From Sphingorhabdus sp. EL138 (GTDB taxonomy: Bacteria > Pseudomonadota > Alphaproteobacteria > Sphingomonadales > Sphingomonadaceae): 60,188 bases of DNA. Below are positions 44,295 through 53,154 of the stretch, in pieces (position 1 is the stretch's first letter; the number at the start of each line of letters is the position of its first letter). Both the position numbers and the translations under genes were made by a program. The stretch covers positions 1-60,188 of the forward strand of contig NZ_CAMCWY010000017.1 in the NCBI RefSeq assembly GCF_945882965.1. The letters run 5' to 3'. The notes under the pieces are model-generated. The model was not told where the DNA came from. It made no database searches and saw nothing but the letters and a program-made list of their open reading frames with translations.

Positions 44295-45899
44295 TTAATT
44301 GCTCTCTAAATGTATTCGAAATTCGGGTGCCACGCGCGCCTTTGAAAGCTGCTCATACGCAAAGCCTGCCTTAAGAACCGCATGGTCATGCCATTTTGGG
44401 CCAATGAAGCTGAGGCCAATTGGTAGCCCGTCAGACAGTCCCATGGGCACAGTCAAATGCGGGAAGCCAGCAACGGCGGGCAACTGGCTGGCGCTTGGCC
44501 CGGAAAAGGCATCGCCCTTACCCAATGTTGACACCCATGCAGCGCCGTTGGTTTGCGCGATGATGACATCGACCTTATTGCTGGCAAACATCTGGTTCAG
44601 CGCGTTGGTCGCCAGCCCGCGTGACGTGGCCAAGGCCTCCAGATAAGCGGGGTCATATAACCCCTTTTCCTTATCCGCCGTATCAAAGGTGTCCTGGCCG
44701 AAATATTGCAATTCCGTGTTTGCGTTCGCCTTATTGAACGCGATGATGTCAGCCAGCGTTTTGTGCGGGACTAGACCGTCGGGCAAGCCCTGCAAATAAG
44801 ATGCGAGGTCTGCCTTAAGCTCTGCGAGCAATACCTTATATTCGCCCTCTCCGATTTTTTGCCGGTTAATCTTGCTGGCGTCGAGAAGAATGACTTCCGC
44901 GCCGCCATCCTTCAACGTGGCAATGGCAGCGTCGAATAAGGCTGCATCGGCATCGGGTGCGCGGATGACGCCAATGCGCATAGCTTTTAAGCTGCCCACC
45001 GATAGGCCGGCAGCATAATTGCCCCGCCAGCGGTCGGCGTCTGCTGTCGCTGTGTCTTGTGGGTCGCTACCGGCGATGGCGGTCAGCATGATGGCGGCAT
45101 CACGCACCGAACGCGTCATTGGCCCTGCTGTATCCTGACTGTGGCTGATCGGGACGACAAAACGGCGCGAGACCAAGCCGACGGTCGGTTTGAACCCTAC
45201 CACGCCATTGACGCCTGCCGGGCAAGTGATCGAGCCGTCGGTTTCCGTGCCAATCGTGCCGGCCGCCAAAGCTGCTGCTGCCGCCGCACCACTTCCGCTG
45301 GAGGAGCCGCACGTGTTGCGGTCCAGTGCATGCGGGTTCTTGGTCAGACCGCCCACCGCGCTCCAGCCGCTGGTGGAATTGTCAGACCGGATATTGGCCC
45401 ATTCGCTTAAGTTTGTTTTGCCCAAAATCACGGCACCTGCCGCGCGCAAGCGCGCAATCAGCGGCGCATCTCGATTGGTGACATTGCCCGCAAGCGCCAG
45501 TGATCCGGCAGTCGTCGGAAGCGGACCTGCAACCTCGACATTGTCCTTCACCAAAATGGGGATGCCATGCATTGGCCCACGATATATGCCAGCGCGCAAT
45601 TCTGCGTCCATCGCGCGGGCTTGATCGATCGCGTCGGGGAATGTGGCAAGGACCGCGTTCAGCATTGGTCCGCTGTCATCAATGGCAGCAATACGCGCGA
45701 GGTAAGCGGCGGTTATCGCTTCGCTGTTGAACGCGCCATCATCAATGCCATCCGCCAGTTGCGACAGGTCCAGATTTTCAATTGACCCTGCTTTGGCAAG
45801 ATTAACCTTCGCTTGCACGGTCGATGGCGGCATTGCGACCGATGCAACGGCTGGTTGCGCAAAGGCGCAAGATAGGGCCAATATGAATTTCAATTTCAT
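44295..45899 (-). CDS. Exported amidase-signature family hydrolase
   Basis: 534 residues. A signal peptide, MKLKFILALSCAFAQPAVAS, precedes the amidase-signature domain. The Ser-Ser-Lys triad is visible: GIPILVKDNVEVAGPLPTTA (Lys), NTCGSSSGSGAAAAAALAAG (Ser-rich loop) and GTETDGSITCPAGVNGVVGF (nucleophile Ser). These enzymes cleave carboxamides; the natural substrate is unknown. The start overlaps the proC stop by four bases. Confidence 0.9.
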   Translation of the reverse strand: MKLKFILALSCAFAQPAVASVAMPPSTVQAKVNLAKAGSIENLDLSQLADGIDDGAFNSEAITAAYLARIAAIDDSGPMLNAVLATFPDAIDQARAMDAELRAGIYRGPMHGIPILVKDNVEVAGPLPTTAGSLALAGNVTNRDAPLIARLRAAGAVILGKTNLSEWANIRSDNSTSGWSAVGGLTKNPHALDRNTCGSSSGSGAAAAAALAAGTIGTETDGSITCPAGVNGVVGFKPTVGLVSRRFVVPISHSQDTAGPMTRSVRDAAIMLTAIAGSDPQDTATADADRWRGNYAAGLSVGSLKAMRIGVIRAPDADAALFDAAIATLKDGGAEVILLDASKINRQKIGEGEYKVLLAELKADLASYLQGLPDGLVPHKTLADIIAFNKANANTELQYFGQDTFDTADKEKGLYDPAYLEALATSRGLATNALNQMFASNKVDVIIAQTNGAAWVSTLGKGDAFSGPSASQLPAVAGFPHLTVPMGLSDGLPIGLSFIGPKWHDHAVLKAGFAYEQLSKARVAPEFRIHLESN

Positions 45900-46705
45900 T
45901 TGGTGTCTCCCTTTGCCAGTTCCGTTCCCCGATCACGCGCCGCGCGCAGAGTCTGGGTCATCAATCTGTCCAAAGCCTTATCGGCGTCCAGCACAGCAAG
46001 ACCAGCGGCCGTTGTGCCGCCCGGGCTGGTGACGCGCGCGGCGAGTGCGTCGGGCGTTTCGGTCGATGTCGCTGCCAAAATCGCCGCCCCTTCGGTCATC
46101 TTTATGGCCAACTGCGCAGCGACAGCCTGCGGCAGTCCTGCGGCTTCCCCGCCATTGGTCAGTGCATCAATGACGCGGTAAATAAAGGCCGGGCCTGACC
46201 CCGCCAGCGCCGTTACCGCATCCATATGGGCTTCGTCATCGATCCAGATGACTGCCCCCAAAGGTGACAGCCAAGCTGCGATGTCCGTCTTGACCAATTC
46301 CGTTGCATCTGGCGCAAACACGCCAAGGGGCGATTTGCCGATAGCGGCCGCCAAATTGGGCATCAGCCGCACGATCCGCGCAGAAGGAAAGGCCTCCGAC
46401 AGGGTGTGCGTTGTGGTGCCAGCGAGTATCGAAATCACCAAGGCACCCGGCGCAAGCAATAACGCAATGTCGGGTGCGAGCGAACCCAAAAGCTGCGGTT
46501 TGATGCCCAATACGAGCACATCATATGGCCGCGTGGCCTCTTGCGACGCGCGCGATACCGCAACGCCCGCAGGCAGGTTTACAGCGACAGGGTCAACAAT
46601 ATGGAACGTGTCCGGTGACACGCCTGCGGCCAACCATCCGCGCAGCATTGCGCTGCCCATATTGCCGCAGCCGTAGAAACAGATTTTCGATGGAAAAGCG
46701 GACAT
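45896..46705 (-). CDS. proC: Pyrroline-5-carboxylate reductase
   Basis: 269 residues from ATG 46705 (AAGGTC upstream). The N-terminal NADPH fold reads ICFYGCGNMGSAMLRGWLA, and the C-terminal dimer domain contains AVTALAGSGPAFIYRVIDAL and SPGGTTAAGLAVLDADKA, the P5CR signature. It catalyses the last step of proline synthesis. An alternative start at 46732 would add nine residues lacking family similarity. It precedes the amidase with a four-base overlap. Confidence 0.94.
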   Translation of the reverse strand: MSAFPSKICFYGCGNMGSAMLRGWLAAGVSPDTFHIVDPVAVNLPAGVAVSRASQEATRPYDVLVLGIKPQLLGSLAPDIALLLAPGALVISILAGTTTHTLSEAFPSARIVRLMPNLAAAIGKSPLGVFAPDATELVKTDIAAWLSPLGAVIWIDDEAHMDAVTALAGSGPAFIYRVIDALTNGGEAAGLPQAVAAQLAIKMTEGAAILAATSTETPDALAARVTSPGGTTAAGLAVLDADKALDRLMTQTLRAARDRGTELAKGDTK

Positions 46706-46740
46706 GGCGACCTTGATATTGTTCAAACCCACCTCATGCC

Positions 46741-47520
46741 CTATCCATGCGTGGACGGCAACCGTAGGAACAGGGACAAGCCCTCTGGCGCGGGCACGGG
46801 CGGCGCGCCTGTATGGCGAACCGCATCGGCGCGCGCACGGTTTAGGATAGCCGCTGGCACATCGGCGTCATGAAAAACATAGTCCGCCTCACCCAATAAC
46901 CGCGCGGTCAGCAAGGTCAGGTCATCGGGACTGTCCGACAGCAACGCGATTTCAATCAAACGGTCGCCCTTTGGTTCTTCGGCGACTTTCAACCAAAGTT
47001 GGACGGTGTCGGGCGCGTGATGTCCAAACGGGTCCAGCAGGCCAGCTGCGGCAAAGCCCTGATCGAGCGCGCGTCGGCGCTCTGGTCCCTCTGGCCAGCG
47101 TTCGCGGATGGCAACGCGTGCACCCGCAATCGCGTCAGCAAGCGGACCCAAGGTTTCGGGTAGCAAGTTTTCAATCCGCTGGCGAATGGCCTTTGCCATG
47201 CCCGCCGACGCCCCGGCCGTGCCCACCGCCACCAAAACGGGGGTGCGGTCCACAATCGCTGGCGTGGTAAAATCGCACATTTCAGGCCTGTCCACGACAT
47301 TGACGAGCAAACCGCGCGCTTTCAAATCATCGGCGGCGGCGCGTGCCTCGTCTTCGTCCGCGATTGCGACAAAAGCGATTCGGGCGTCCTTATGACTGGC
47401 ATCCACACAACTACCGCCAGCGCGTTCTATCAGGCGTCTTTTGGCATCCGCCATTTCGCCTTCACCCAATAATATGACATTTCTGCCCTTCAGGTTCACA
47501 AATATCGGCAGCTGATCCAA
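46741..47520 (-). CDS. Siroheme synthase N-terminal (precorrin-2 dehydrogenase-like) protein with truncated methyltransferase tail
   Basis: 259 residues. Residues 1-150 match the NAD-dependent precorrin-2 dehydrogenase/sirohydrochlorin ferrochelatase part of CysG: VNLKGRNVILLGEGEMADAK, TPAIVDRTPVLVAVGTAGAS and AIRQRIENLLPETLGPLAD. After about 200 the sequence IEIALLSDSPDDLTLLTARL LGEADYVFHDADVPAAILNR resembles the first 40 residues of a uroporphyrinogen-III methyltransferase. It then stops, with only about 30 further residues. The methyltransferase domain is therefore missing. Glycine-rich GAGPG is replaced by SDSPDD. It follows lysA by nine bases. Confidence 0.8.
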   Translation of the reverse strand: MDQLPIFVNLKGRNVILLGEGEMADAKRRLIERAGGSCVDASHKDARIAFVAIADEDEARAAADDLKARGLLVNVVDRPEMCDFTTPAIVDRTPVLVAVGTAGASAGMAKAIRQRIENLLPETLGPLADAIAGARVAIRERWPEGPERRRALDQGFAAAGLLDPFGHHAPDTVQLWLKVAEEPKGDRLIEIALLSDSPDDLTLLTARLLGEADYVFHDADVPAAILNRARADAVRHTGAPPVPAPEGLSLFLRLPSTHG

Positions 47521-47529
47521 CGCGATTTC

Positions 47530-48792
47530 CTATTTCAGCCAGTCGGGCACATGTTCTGCCGCCAATATCGTCTCAGGCGAAATCCGTTCCGCCACGATCG
47601 CAAACTTGTCGCCGTCGACGAGCACTTCGGGCACCAGTCCACGGCTGTTATATGTGCTCGCCATCGTCGCTCCATAAGCGCCAGCGGTGCGGAAAATGGC
47701 AAGGTCATTGGCTATAACAGGGTCAATCTCGCGGCCCATGGCAAAGGTGTCGCCGGTTTCGCATATCGGGCCGACGATATTGGCCAGCATCCTTTGCCCA
47801 TTGGGGACAACCGCTTCAAAATCATGCCATGCATCATACAGCGCGGGGCGCGCCAGATCATTCATTGCGGCATCGACGATAACGAACGGCGCATTGCCCG
47901 CACCGGGCTTCACGCGGATGACACGAGTCAGCAAGACGCCCGCATTGCCAGCGATCACGCGGCCGGGTTCGAACATCAACCGCACGCCCCAATCCTTGGT
48001 CACGCGCGCGACCATCGCGCCATATTCGGCGGGCTCGGGCGGATTGTCGCCGTCACGGTAGCGCACACCAAGGCCGCCGCCCAAGTCCACATGGCTGACC
48101 TCATGGCCGGCCGCACGCAATTCCAGCAGCAATAGGCCAACCTTTTGAAAGGCTGTTTCAAGCGGCTCGAGGCTTGTTAACTGACTGCCAATGTGCAGCG
48201 CGACACCGCGCATGTGTAGGTTCGGCAGGGTGCTTAGCCGTGCGTAAATGCCCGGCGCGCGGTGGATGCCGACGCCAAATTTATTGTCCGCCTTGCCCGT
48301 TGAAATTTTACCATGGGTGCCCGCGTCCACATCGGGATTGATACGCAAAACGGCCTGCGCGGTCAGGCCAAGCGCAGCGGCCAGCGCCGCCAGCTCCTGA
48401 CCTTCTTCTTCCGATTCAATGTTGAACTGGCCAATGCCGATCTTCAATGCGCGGGTCATTTCTTCGGCGGTTTTACCAACCCCGGAAAACACAATATCTT
48501 CGGCTGCCATGCCAGCGGCCAGCGCGCGGTCCATTTCTCCGCCCGAGACGACATCGGCACCATAGCCCTGACGCGCCAGAATTTTCAACACGGCAAGATT
48601 TGGGTTCGATTTTACCGCAAAGGCAAGATGTGGGTTATCAAGCCCTGCCAAAGCCGCACGAAACACCACTGCATGCCGTTCTAATGTTGCCCGTGAATAG
48701 ACATAAACGGGCGTGCCGACCGCATCTGCAATATCGGACAGCGACACGTTTTCGGCGTGCAAGACGCCATCGATATGATCAAAATGGTTCAT
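47530..48792 (-). CDS. lysA: Diaminopimelate decarboxylase
   Basis: 420 residues, fold-III PLP enzyme. The PLP lysine is in LAFAVKSNPNLAVLKIL, the phosphate loop in VDLGGGLGVRY, and the second active-site block in GPICETGDTFAMGREI. It decarboxylates meso-diaminopimelate to L-lysine. It lies nine bases downstream of an LptM-like lipoprotein gene, an arrangement (argH-lptM-lysA) widely conserved in proteobacteria. Confidence 0.95.
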   Translation of the reverse strand: MNHFDHIDGVLHAENVSLSDIADAVGTPVYVYSRATLERHAVVFRAALAGLDNPHLAFAVKSNPNLAVLKILARQGYGADVVSGGEMDRALAAGMAAEDIVFSGVGKTAEEMTRALKIGIGQFNIESEEEGQELAALAAALGLTAQAVLRINPDVDAGTHGKISTGKADNKFGVGIHRAPGIYARLSTLPNLHMRGVALHIGSQLTSLEPLETAFQKVGLLLLELRAAGHEVSHVDLGGGLGVRYRDGDNPPEPAEYGAMVARVTKDWGVRLMFEPGRVIAGNAGVLLTRVIRVKPGAGNAPFVIVDAAMNDLARPALYDAWHDFEAVVPNGQRMLANIVGPICETGDTFAMGREIDPVIANDLAIFRTAGAYGATMASTYNSRGLVPEVLVDGDKFAIVAERISPETILAAEHVPDWLK

Positions 48793-48801
48793 AATAAGCG
48801 C

Positions 48802-49107
48802 TTATTCGGGATCGGTTTTGGCGGCTGGCGTCCGGTCTTTGGGGTTTAAGGGCGCGGGCGCCTCCCCCGGTGCGACATCAAATGGGTCGTCCGCACGCCT
48901 TTCCGAACGTTTCAGCAATTCATCGGCACGCCCCGGCCGCGCCTGCGCCGATGGTGTCGTTAACACGCGTGCCGCATCGTCAGTCGTCTGGCCATAGGCT
49001 TTTGGCGGAAGGGCATTGCCCGAACGCGGTTCAAGGTCGCCGACCTTACCACATGCGGTCGCGGTCAATGCGACGCCGATCACCAACAGGACGCGTTGCA
49101 ACTTCAT
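48802..49107 (-). CDS. LptM/YifL-like small lipoprotein
   Basis: 101 residues. Signal peptide [20 protein letters not shown] with lipobox TAC, followed by [10 protein letters not shown] and a Pro/Arg/Asp-rich disordered tail. LptM/YifL are small lipoproteins encoded between argH and lysA; in Escherichia coli LptM helps the LptDE translocon mature. The signature GxxGDLEPP-like start fits, but the longer tail is not typical. The start overlaps the argH stop by four bases. Confidence 0.78.
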   Translation of the reverse strand: MKLQRVLLVIGVALTATACGKVGDLEPRSGNALPPKAYGQTTDDAARVLTTPSAQARPGRADELLKRSERRADDPFDVAPGEAPAPLNPKDRTPAAKTDPE

Positions 49108-50492
49108 GCCTCAAGTTCCTTTTTTGCCGCTGCGATTGCTTCTAGTACACGCACGGGCGCGGTCCCGCCAGCGCTGGTACGACTGGCGACGGAGCCATCA
49201 ATCGACAGGTCAGGCAGTGTGCAGCCTGCGAGCATGGGGTTGATCGCGGCTAAGTCCTCTGCTTTAATATCCGAAAGGCCAATGCCGCGCGCCTCACACG
49301 CCTTGACTATGCTGCCTGTAACATGGTGCGCCTCACGGAAGGGCATCGCAAATGCACGCACCAGCCAGTCGGCCAAATCGGTTGCGGTGGAAAATCCGGT
49401 GTCGGCGACTTGCCGCATGCGCGCTGTGTTGAACGTCACATTGGCAACCATGCCGGTCATCGCGGCAATCGACAAAGCGAGCAGGTCATACGCCTCAAAC
49501 ACCGGGGGTTTGTCGTCCTGCATATCCTTGGAATAGGCCAAGGGCAGGCCCTTCATGGTGATCATCAGGCTGTTCATGCATCCGATGATCCGCCCGGAAT
49601 GGCCACGCACCAGCTCAGCAGCGTCGGGGTTGCGCTTTTGCGGCATGATCGAGCTGCCTGTTGACCACGCATCGGGCAACGTGATGAAGCCAAAGGGTTG
49701 CGATGCCCATAAAATCATTTCTTCGGCCAGACGCGACAGATGCAAGGCGGTTTGCGCCGCCGCCGTTAGAAACTCCAACGCAAAATCACGGTCGGATACG
49801 GCGTCCAGACTGTTGCCCATTGGACCATCAAAGCCAAGCGCAGCGGCGGTGGCGGCGCGATCAATCGGGAAGGAGGTGCCTGCCAATGCGGCGGCGCCCA
49901 AAGGCGAGAGGTTCAGGCGGCTGCGGCAATCGGTAAAGCGGCTGCGGTCGCGCTTCGCCATTTCATAATAGGCCATCAAATGATGCCCAAGCGTCACCGG
50001 CTGCGCCACTTGCAAATGAGTGAATCCGGGCATGATGCTGCCTACATGTTCGTCGGCGCGGGCGACCAGCGCCAATTGGAACGCGCGCAGGCCAGCCTCG
50101 ATTTCCTGTGTGGCGTTGCGGACCCACAAGCGGAAATCGGTCGCGACCTGATCATTGCGTGACCGAGCGGTGTGCAGGCGCGCGGCGGGTTCGCCGATAA
50201 GTTCCCGCAGGCGTGTTTCAGTGACCATGTGTATATCTTCAAGCGTCAGATCAACGGGCACGCCATTGGCTTGATATTCGGCATGAACCGCGTCGAGCCC
50301 CTTTTGGATCGCAGCATTATCCGCCTCCGAAATGATGCCGTTTGCGGCCAGCATATCGGCATGCGCTTTGCTGCCCGCGATATCCTCTTGCCAAAGACGC
50401 TTGTCGAATGGGATGGAGGCATTTATCTCGCGCATGATTGCGCCGGGGCCTTCGCCAAACCGGCCGCCCCACATGCTATTGGAATCCGACAT
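49104..50492 (-). CDS. argH: Argininosuccinate lyase
   Basis: 462 residues from ATG 50492 ([20 protein letters not shown]), a normal length. The fumarase-superfamily signature [12 protein letters not shown] is present, as are [15 protein letters not shown] and [15 protein letters not shown]. It cleaves argininosuccinate to arginine and fumarate. The reading frame extends upstream to 50909 but that part does not match the family. The start codon overlaps that of the divergent TlpA-like gene. Confidence 0.95.
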   Translation of the reverse strand: MSDSNSMWGGRFGEGPGAIMREINASIPFDKRLWQEDIAGSKAHADMLAANGIISEADNAAIQKGLDAVHAEYQANGVPVDLTLEDIHMVTETRLRELIGEPAARLHTARSRNDQVATDFRLWVRNATQEIEAGLRAFQLALVARADEHVGSIMPGFTHLQVAQPVTLGHHLMAYYEMAKRDRSRFTDCRSRLNLSPLGAAALAGTSFPIDRAATAAALGFDGPMGNSLDAVSDRDFALEFLTAAAQTALHLSRLAEEMILWASQPFGFITLPDAWSTGSSIMPQKRNPDAAELVRGHSGRIIGCMNSLMITMKGLPLAYSKDMQDDKPPVFEAYDLLALSIAAMTGMVANVTFNTARMRQVADTGFSTATDLADWLVRAFAMPFREAHHVTGSIVKACEARGIGLSDIKAEDLAAINPMLAGCTLPDLSIDGSVASRTSAGGTAPVRVLEAIAAAKKELEA

Positions 50493-51084
50493 GCGCTTTT
50501 TAATTGCCTTAATCCTTCTGGTGTTAACCGGGTGCGATAAAGAAACCCCAGCCAAGGGGCAAGCGCAACCCGCATTACCCGCAAACTCTGGTGCCACGGG
50601 CAAGGCCGATATGATATTGGAAAGCGCAAATGGCGCGCGCGCGACGCTCAGCTTCGCATTTGCGGGCCAAAAGGCACCAACCGCGCCCTTTGCCGACGCC
50701 GACGGACAGGAAGTGACCTTAGCATATTTTGAAGGCAAGCCATTGTTGCTGAACATTTGGGCGACCTGGTGTGCACCCTGTAAGGCCGAAATGCCGACCT
50801 TGGACGCGCTGGCAAAGCTAGAAAAGGACCGGATGGCGGTCATTGCGGTATCCCAAGACCTTGAAGGCCGCGTGCCCGTCTTGGCCTTTTTCAAAGAGAC
50901 AAAGGTCAAGAATCTGGAGCCCTATACCGACGCCGATAACGCAATATTGGCCGCATTCAACAACGCCATCGCCCTGCCCACGACCATATTATATGACAGC
51001 GCAGGCAAAGAGGTTTGGCGGATTGCGGGCGGCGTCGAATGGGATGACACCGAAATGGCAAAGCTGCTGCGCGCCGCAGAGTGA
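50491..51084 (+). CDS. TlpA-like thioredoxin-fold lipoprotein
   Basis: 197 residues from ATG 50491. Signal [18 protein letters not shown] ends in lipobox LTGC. A thioredoxin fold follows with active-site CxxC in [20 protein letters not shown] and the cis-Pro in [16 protein letters not shown]. It is membrane-tethered and periplasmic; TlpA/ResA-type proteins reduce disulfides, often for cytochrome c maturation. No such genes are nearby. The upstream frame to 50332 is a shadow of argH. Confidence 0.9.
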   Translation: MRFLIALILLVLTGCDKETPAKGQAQPALPANSGATGKADMILESANGARATLSFAFAGQKAPTAPFADADGQEVTLAYFEGKPLLLNIWATWCAPCKAEMPTLDALAKLEKDRMAVIAVSQDLEGRVPVLAFFKETKVKNLEPYTDADNAILAAFNNAIALPTTILYDSAGKEVWRIAGGVEWDDTEMAKLLRAAE

Positions 51085-51168
51085 TTCGATCTAGATTACG
51101 CCAACCGGCAAATTTGGCGATCAACGCCTTGCAGCACTGGCTTTGCGCAACATCAATTGACTAAAAAA

Positions 51169-51255
51169 TGGTGCGGCCAAGAAGACTCGAACTTCCACGG
51201 GCTTTCGCCCACAACGACCTCAACGTTGCGCGTCTACCAATTCCGCCATGGCCGC
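51169..51255 (-). tRNA. tRNA-Leu (GAG)
   Basis: An 87-nt minus-strand tRNA. The acceptor GCGGCCA pairs with TGGCCGC before ACCA; the D-arm is TGGCGGAATTGGTAGACGCG; the anticodon stem CAACG/CGTTG encloses TTGAGGT with anticodon GAG. A long variable arm, GGGCGAAAGCCC, and a T-arm with GTTCGAGTC follow. The large variable arm confirms a class II leucine tRNA. Confidence 0.95.
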
Positions 51256-51318
51256 ACGCGCCTAGACAGGTAGGAGGCGGCCACTAGCAAAGCGTGTAGG
51301 CAGGCGCAACAGGCATTA

Positions 51319-51912
51319 TCAATCGCGCCGCAGCAGGAACACCGCATGTTCCGCCAACAGATTAGCAAATCGTTCATTGCGCGGTTTATCGCCCGACAAA
51401 AACCATTGGCCTTCTATCAGGATATTCCGTTCGTTGAGGAAACTGCGAAAGTCGTCAATGGTCACATGGTGGATGTTGGGCGTGTCATACCAGCTATGGG
51501 GCAGCTGCTCCGTCACGGGCATGCGTCCGCCAAACATATGGGCCAAACGCATGCGCCATTGCGCAAAATTGGGGAAGGAGACAAAGGCCTGCCGTCCGAT
51601 CCGCACAAGATGGTCCAACACCAGATCAGGCCGTTTGGTGGTCTGCAACGTCTGGCTTAAAATCGCATAGTCAAAGCTGCCGTCGGGATAATCTGCCAAG
51701 TCGGTATCTGCGTCGCCCTGAACCACCGATAGCCCGCGCGCGACCGCCGTGGCAACGTCGCGGGCATCAAGCTCCATCCCGCGTGCGTCGGCATCTTTGG
51801 TATCGCGCAATGCCGCCATCAACAGGCCATCGCCGCAGCCAACATCCAATATACGCGCATGGGGGCGCACTTCGCGGGCGATAATCGCAAGGTCGGAGCG
51901 CAGCGCTGTCAC
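51319..51912 (-). CDS. metW: Methionine biosynthesis protein MetW
   Basis: 197 residues, class I SAM-methyltransferase fold with [20 protein letters not shown] at motif I and [17 protein letters not shown] at motif II. MetW works with MetX in homoserine acetylation in proteobacteria. ATG overlaps the metX stop by four bases, the usual metX-metW arrangement. Confidence 0.93.
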   Translation of the reverse strand: MTALRSDLAIIAREVRPHARILDVGCGDGLLMAALRDTKDADARGMELDARDVATAVARGLSVVQGDADTDLADYPDGSFDYAILSQTLQTTKRPDLVLDHLVRIGRQAFVSFPNFAQWRMRLAHMFGGRMPVTEQLPHSWYDTPNIHHVTIDDFRSFLNERNILIEGQWFLSGDKPRNERFANLLAEHAVFLLRRD

Positions 51913-53042
51913 TGGCTTTCGCCTGCGCGCAAAAAGCCATCGACGATGCGGTTCATTTCGGGTGCCTCCAACAAGAAAGCGTCGTGGCCAAAGGGACTTG
52001 ATAGTTCAACAAAACTCGCCGCCGCGCCCGCGGCGTTCAAGGCATGGACAATGCGCCGCGATTCCGCCGTTGGATATAACCAGTCGCTGTCAAAACTGAT
52101 CAGGCAGAAACGCGTTTTGGTGCCGGCAAAGGCCTTGGCAAGTGCGCCGTCATGCGGCTCGGCCAAGTCGAAATAATCCATCGCGCGGGTGATGTAGAGA
52201 TAGCTGTTGGCATCAAACCGGTCGACAAAGCTAAGGCCCTGATGGCGCAAATAGCTTTCCACTTGAAAATCGGCGTCAAAGCCAAAGCTTTTGGCATCGC
52301 GATTTTGTAAACGGCGACCAAATTTTTCGGTAAGGCCTGCTTCGGACAAATAGGTGATGTGCGCCGCCATGCGGGCGACGGCAAGGCCAGCCGATGGCGC
52401 CTCATGTCCATAATATGCGCCATTGTTCCAGCGCGGGTCAGCCATAATCGCCTGACGCCCGACCTCGTGAAAGGCGATGTTTTGCGCCGAATGCCGCGCG
52501 GTCGATGCAATGATAACCGCAGAGCGCACACGTTCGGGGTATAAGGCGGCCCAGCTTAAAGCCAGCATCCCGCCCATGGACCCGCCAACGACGGCCTCCA
52601 AAATGTCTATGCCAAGATGGTTCAGCAAAAGCGCTTGCGCCCGGACCATGTCCGCGATGGTGATGACCGGAAAAGCCATGGCATAAGGCGCACCGGTCGT
52701 GGGATCAATGCTGGCGGGGCCAGATGATCCCATGCAGCTGCCCATGACGTTTATGCTGATGATGCAATGGCGCGCGGGGTCTATTGGCTTGCCGGGGCCA
52801 ACCATCCGCGCCCACCAGCCTGCCTTGCCCGTAACGGGGTGGGTCGACGCCACATATTGGTCGCCAGTTAGCGCGTGGCAAATCAGGATGGCGTTGGATT
52901 TGTCGGCATTCAATGCACCATAAGTTTCATAGGCAAATTCAACAGGTGCAAATTGTGCGCCGCTGTCGAGCAGCACTGGCCCAAGCAACTGTGTTTTCTT
53001 ATCCAGACCGAAACGCGTATCTTCATGCATATCGACCGCCAT
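51909..53042 (-). CDS. metX: Homoserine O-acetyltransferase
   Basis: 377 residues, alpha/beta hydrolase fold. The nucleophile elbow is [20 protein letters not shown], with [20 protein letters not shown] at the N-terminal core and [14 protein letters not shown] and [11 protein letters not shown] carrying the Asp and His. It activates homoserine in methionine synthesis; discrimination between acetyl and succinyl donors is not secure by eye, but gene context (metW) favours acetyl. ATG could also be 53030. A GTTTCG/CGAAAC palindrome lies just upstream. Confidence 0.93.
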   Translation of the reverse strand: MAVDMHEDTRFGLDKKTQLLGPVLLDSGAQFAPVEFAYETYGALNADKSNAILICHALTGDQYVASTHPVTGKAGWWARMVGPGKPIDPARHCIISINVMGSCMGSSGPASIDPTTGAPYAMAFPVITIADMVRAQALLLNHLGIDILEAVVGGSMGGMLALSWAALYPERVRSAVIIASTARHSAQNIAFHEVGRQAIMADPRWNNGAYYGHEAPSAGLAVARMAAHITYLSEAGLTEKFGRRLQNRDAKSFGFDADFQVESYLRHQGLSFVDRFDANSYLYITRAMDYFDLAEPHDGALAKAFAGTKTRFCLISFDSDWLYPTAESRRIVHALNAAGAAASFVELSSPFGHDAFLLEAPEMNRIVDGFLRAGESQ

Positions 53043-53049
53043 ATCAGCG

Positions 53050-53063
53050 GTTTCGTGCGAAAC
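53050..53063. promoter_or_regulatory. Small palindrome upstream of metX
   Basis: GTTTCG-TG-CGAAAC is a perfect 6-bp inverted repeat eight bases upstream of the metX start. It could be an operator or mRNA hairpin. No SAM riboswitch is visible in this short leader. Confidence 0.3.
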
Positions 53064-53087
53064 AACCCAAACTCGTAAAAGAAGTGC

Positions 53088-53103
53088 TAGGGTCAGGACC
53101 TAT
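53088..53103 (+). repeat. Copy of the TAGGGTCAGGACC motif
   Basis: Reads CTAGGGTCAGGACCTAT in the intergenic gap between divergent metX and hisC. It shares the 15-mer TAGGGTCAGGACCTA with the minus-strand copy at 43402, and its 13-base core with the ends of the 56574-56782 MITE. Confidence 0.55.
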
Positions 53104-53154
53104 TGCGCTGGCGACACGTTGCGCTTCGCCGCCGCCGCCGCTATGGCCGCGAGC

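Noticed and set aside
53043-53154. SAM riboswitch in the metX leader
   Set aside because: The gap is too short and shows no SAM-II or SAM/SAH pseudoknot pattern; only a small GTTTCG/CGAAAC palindrome.
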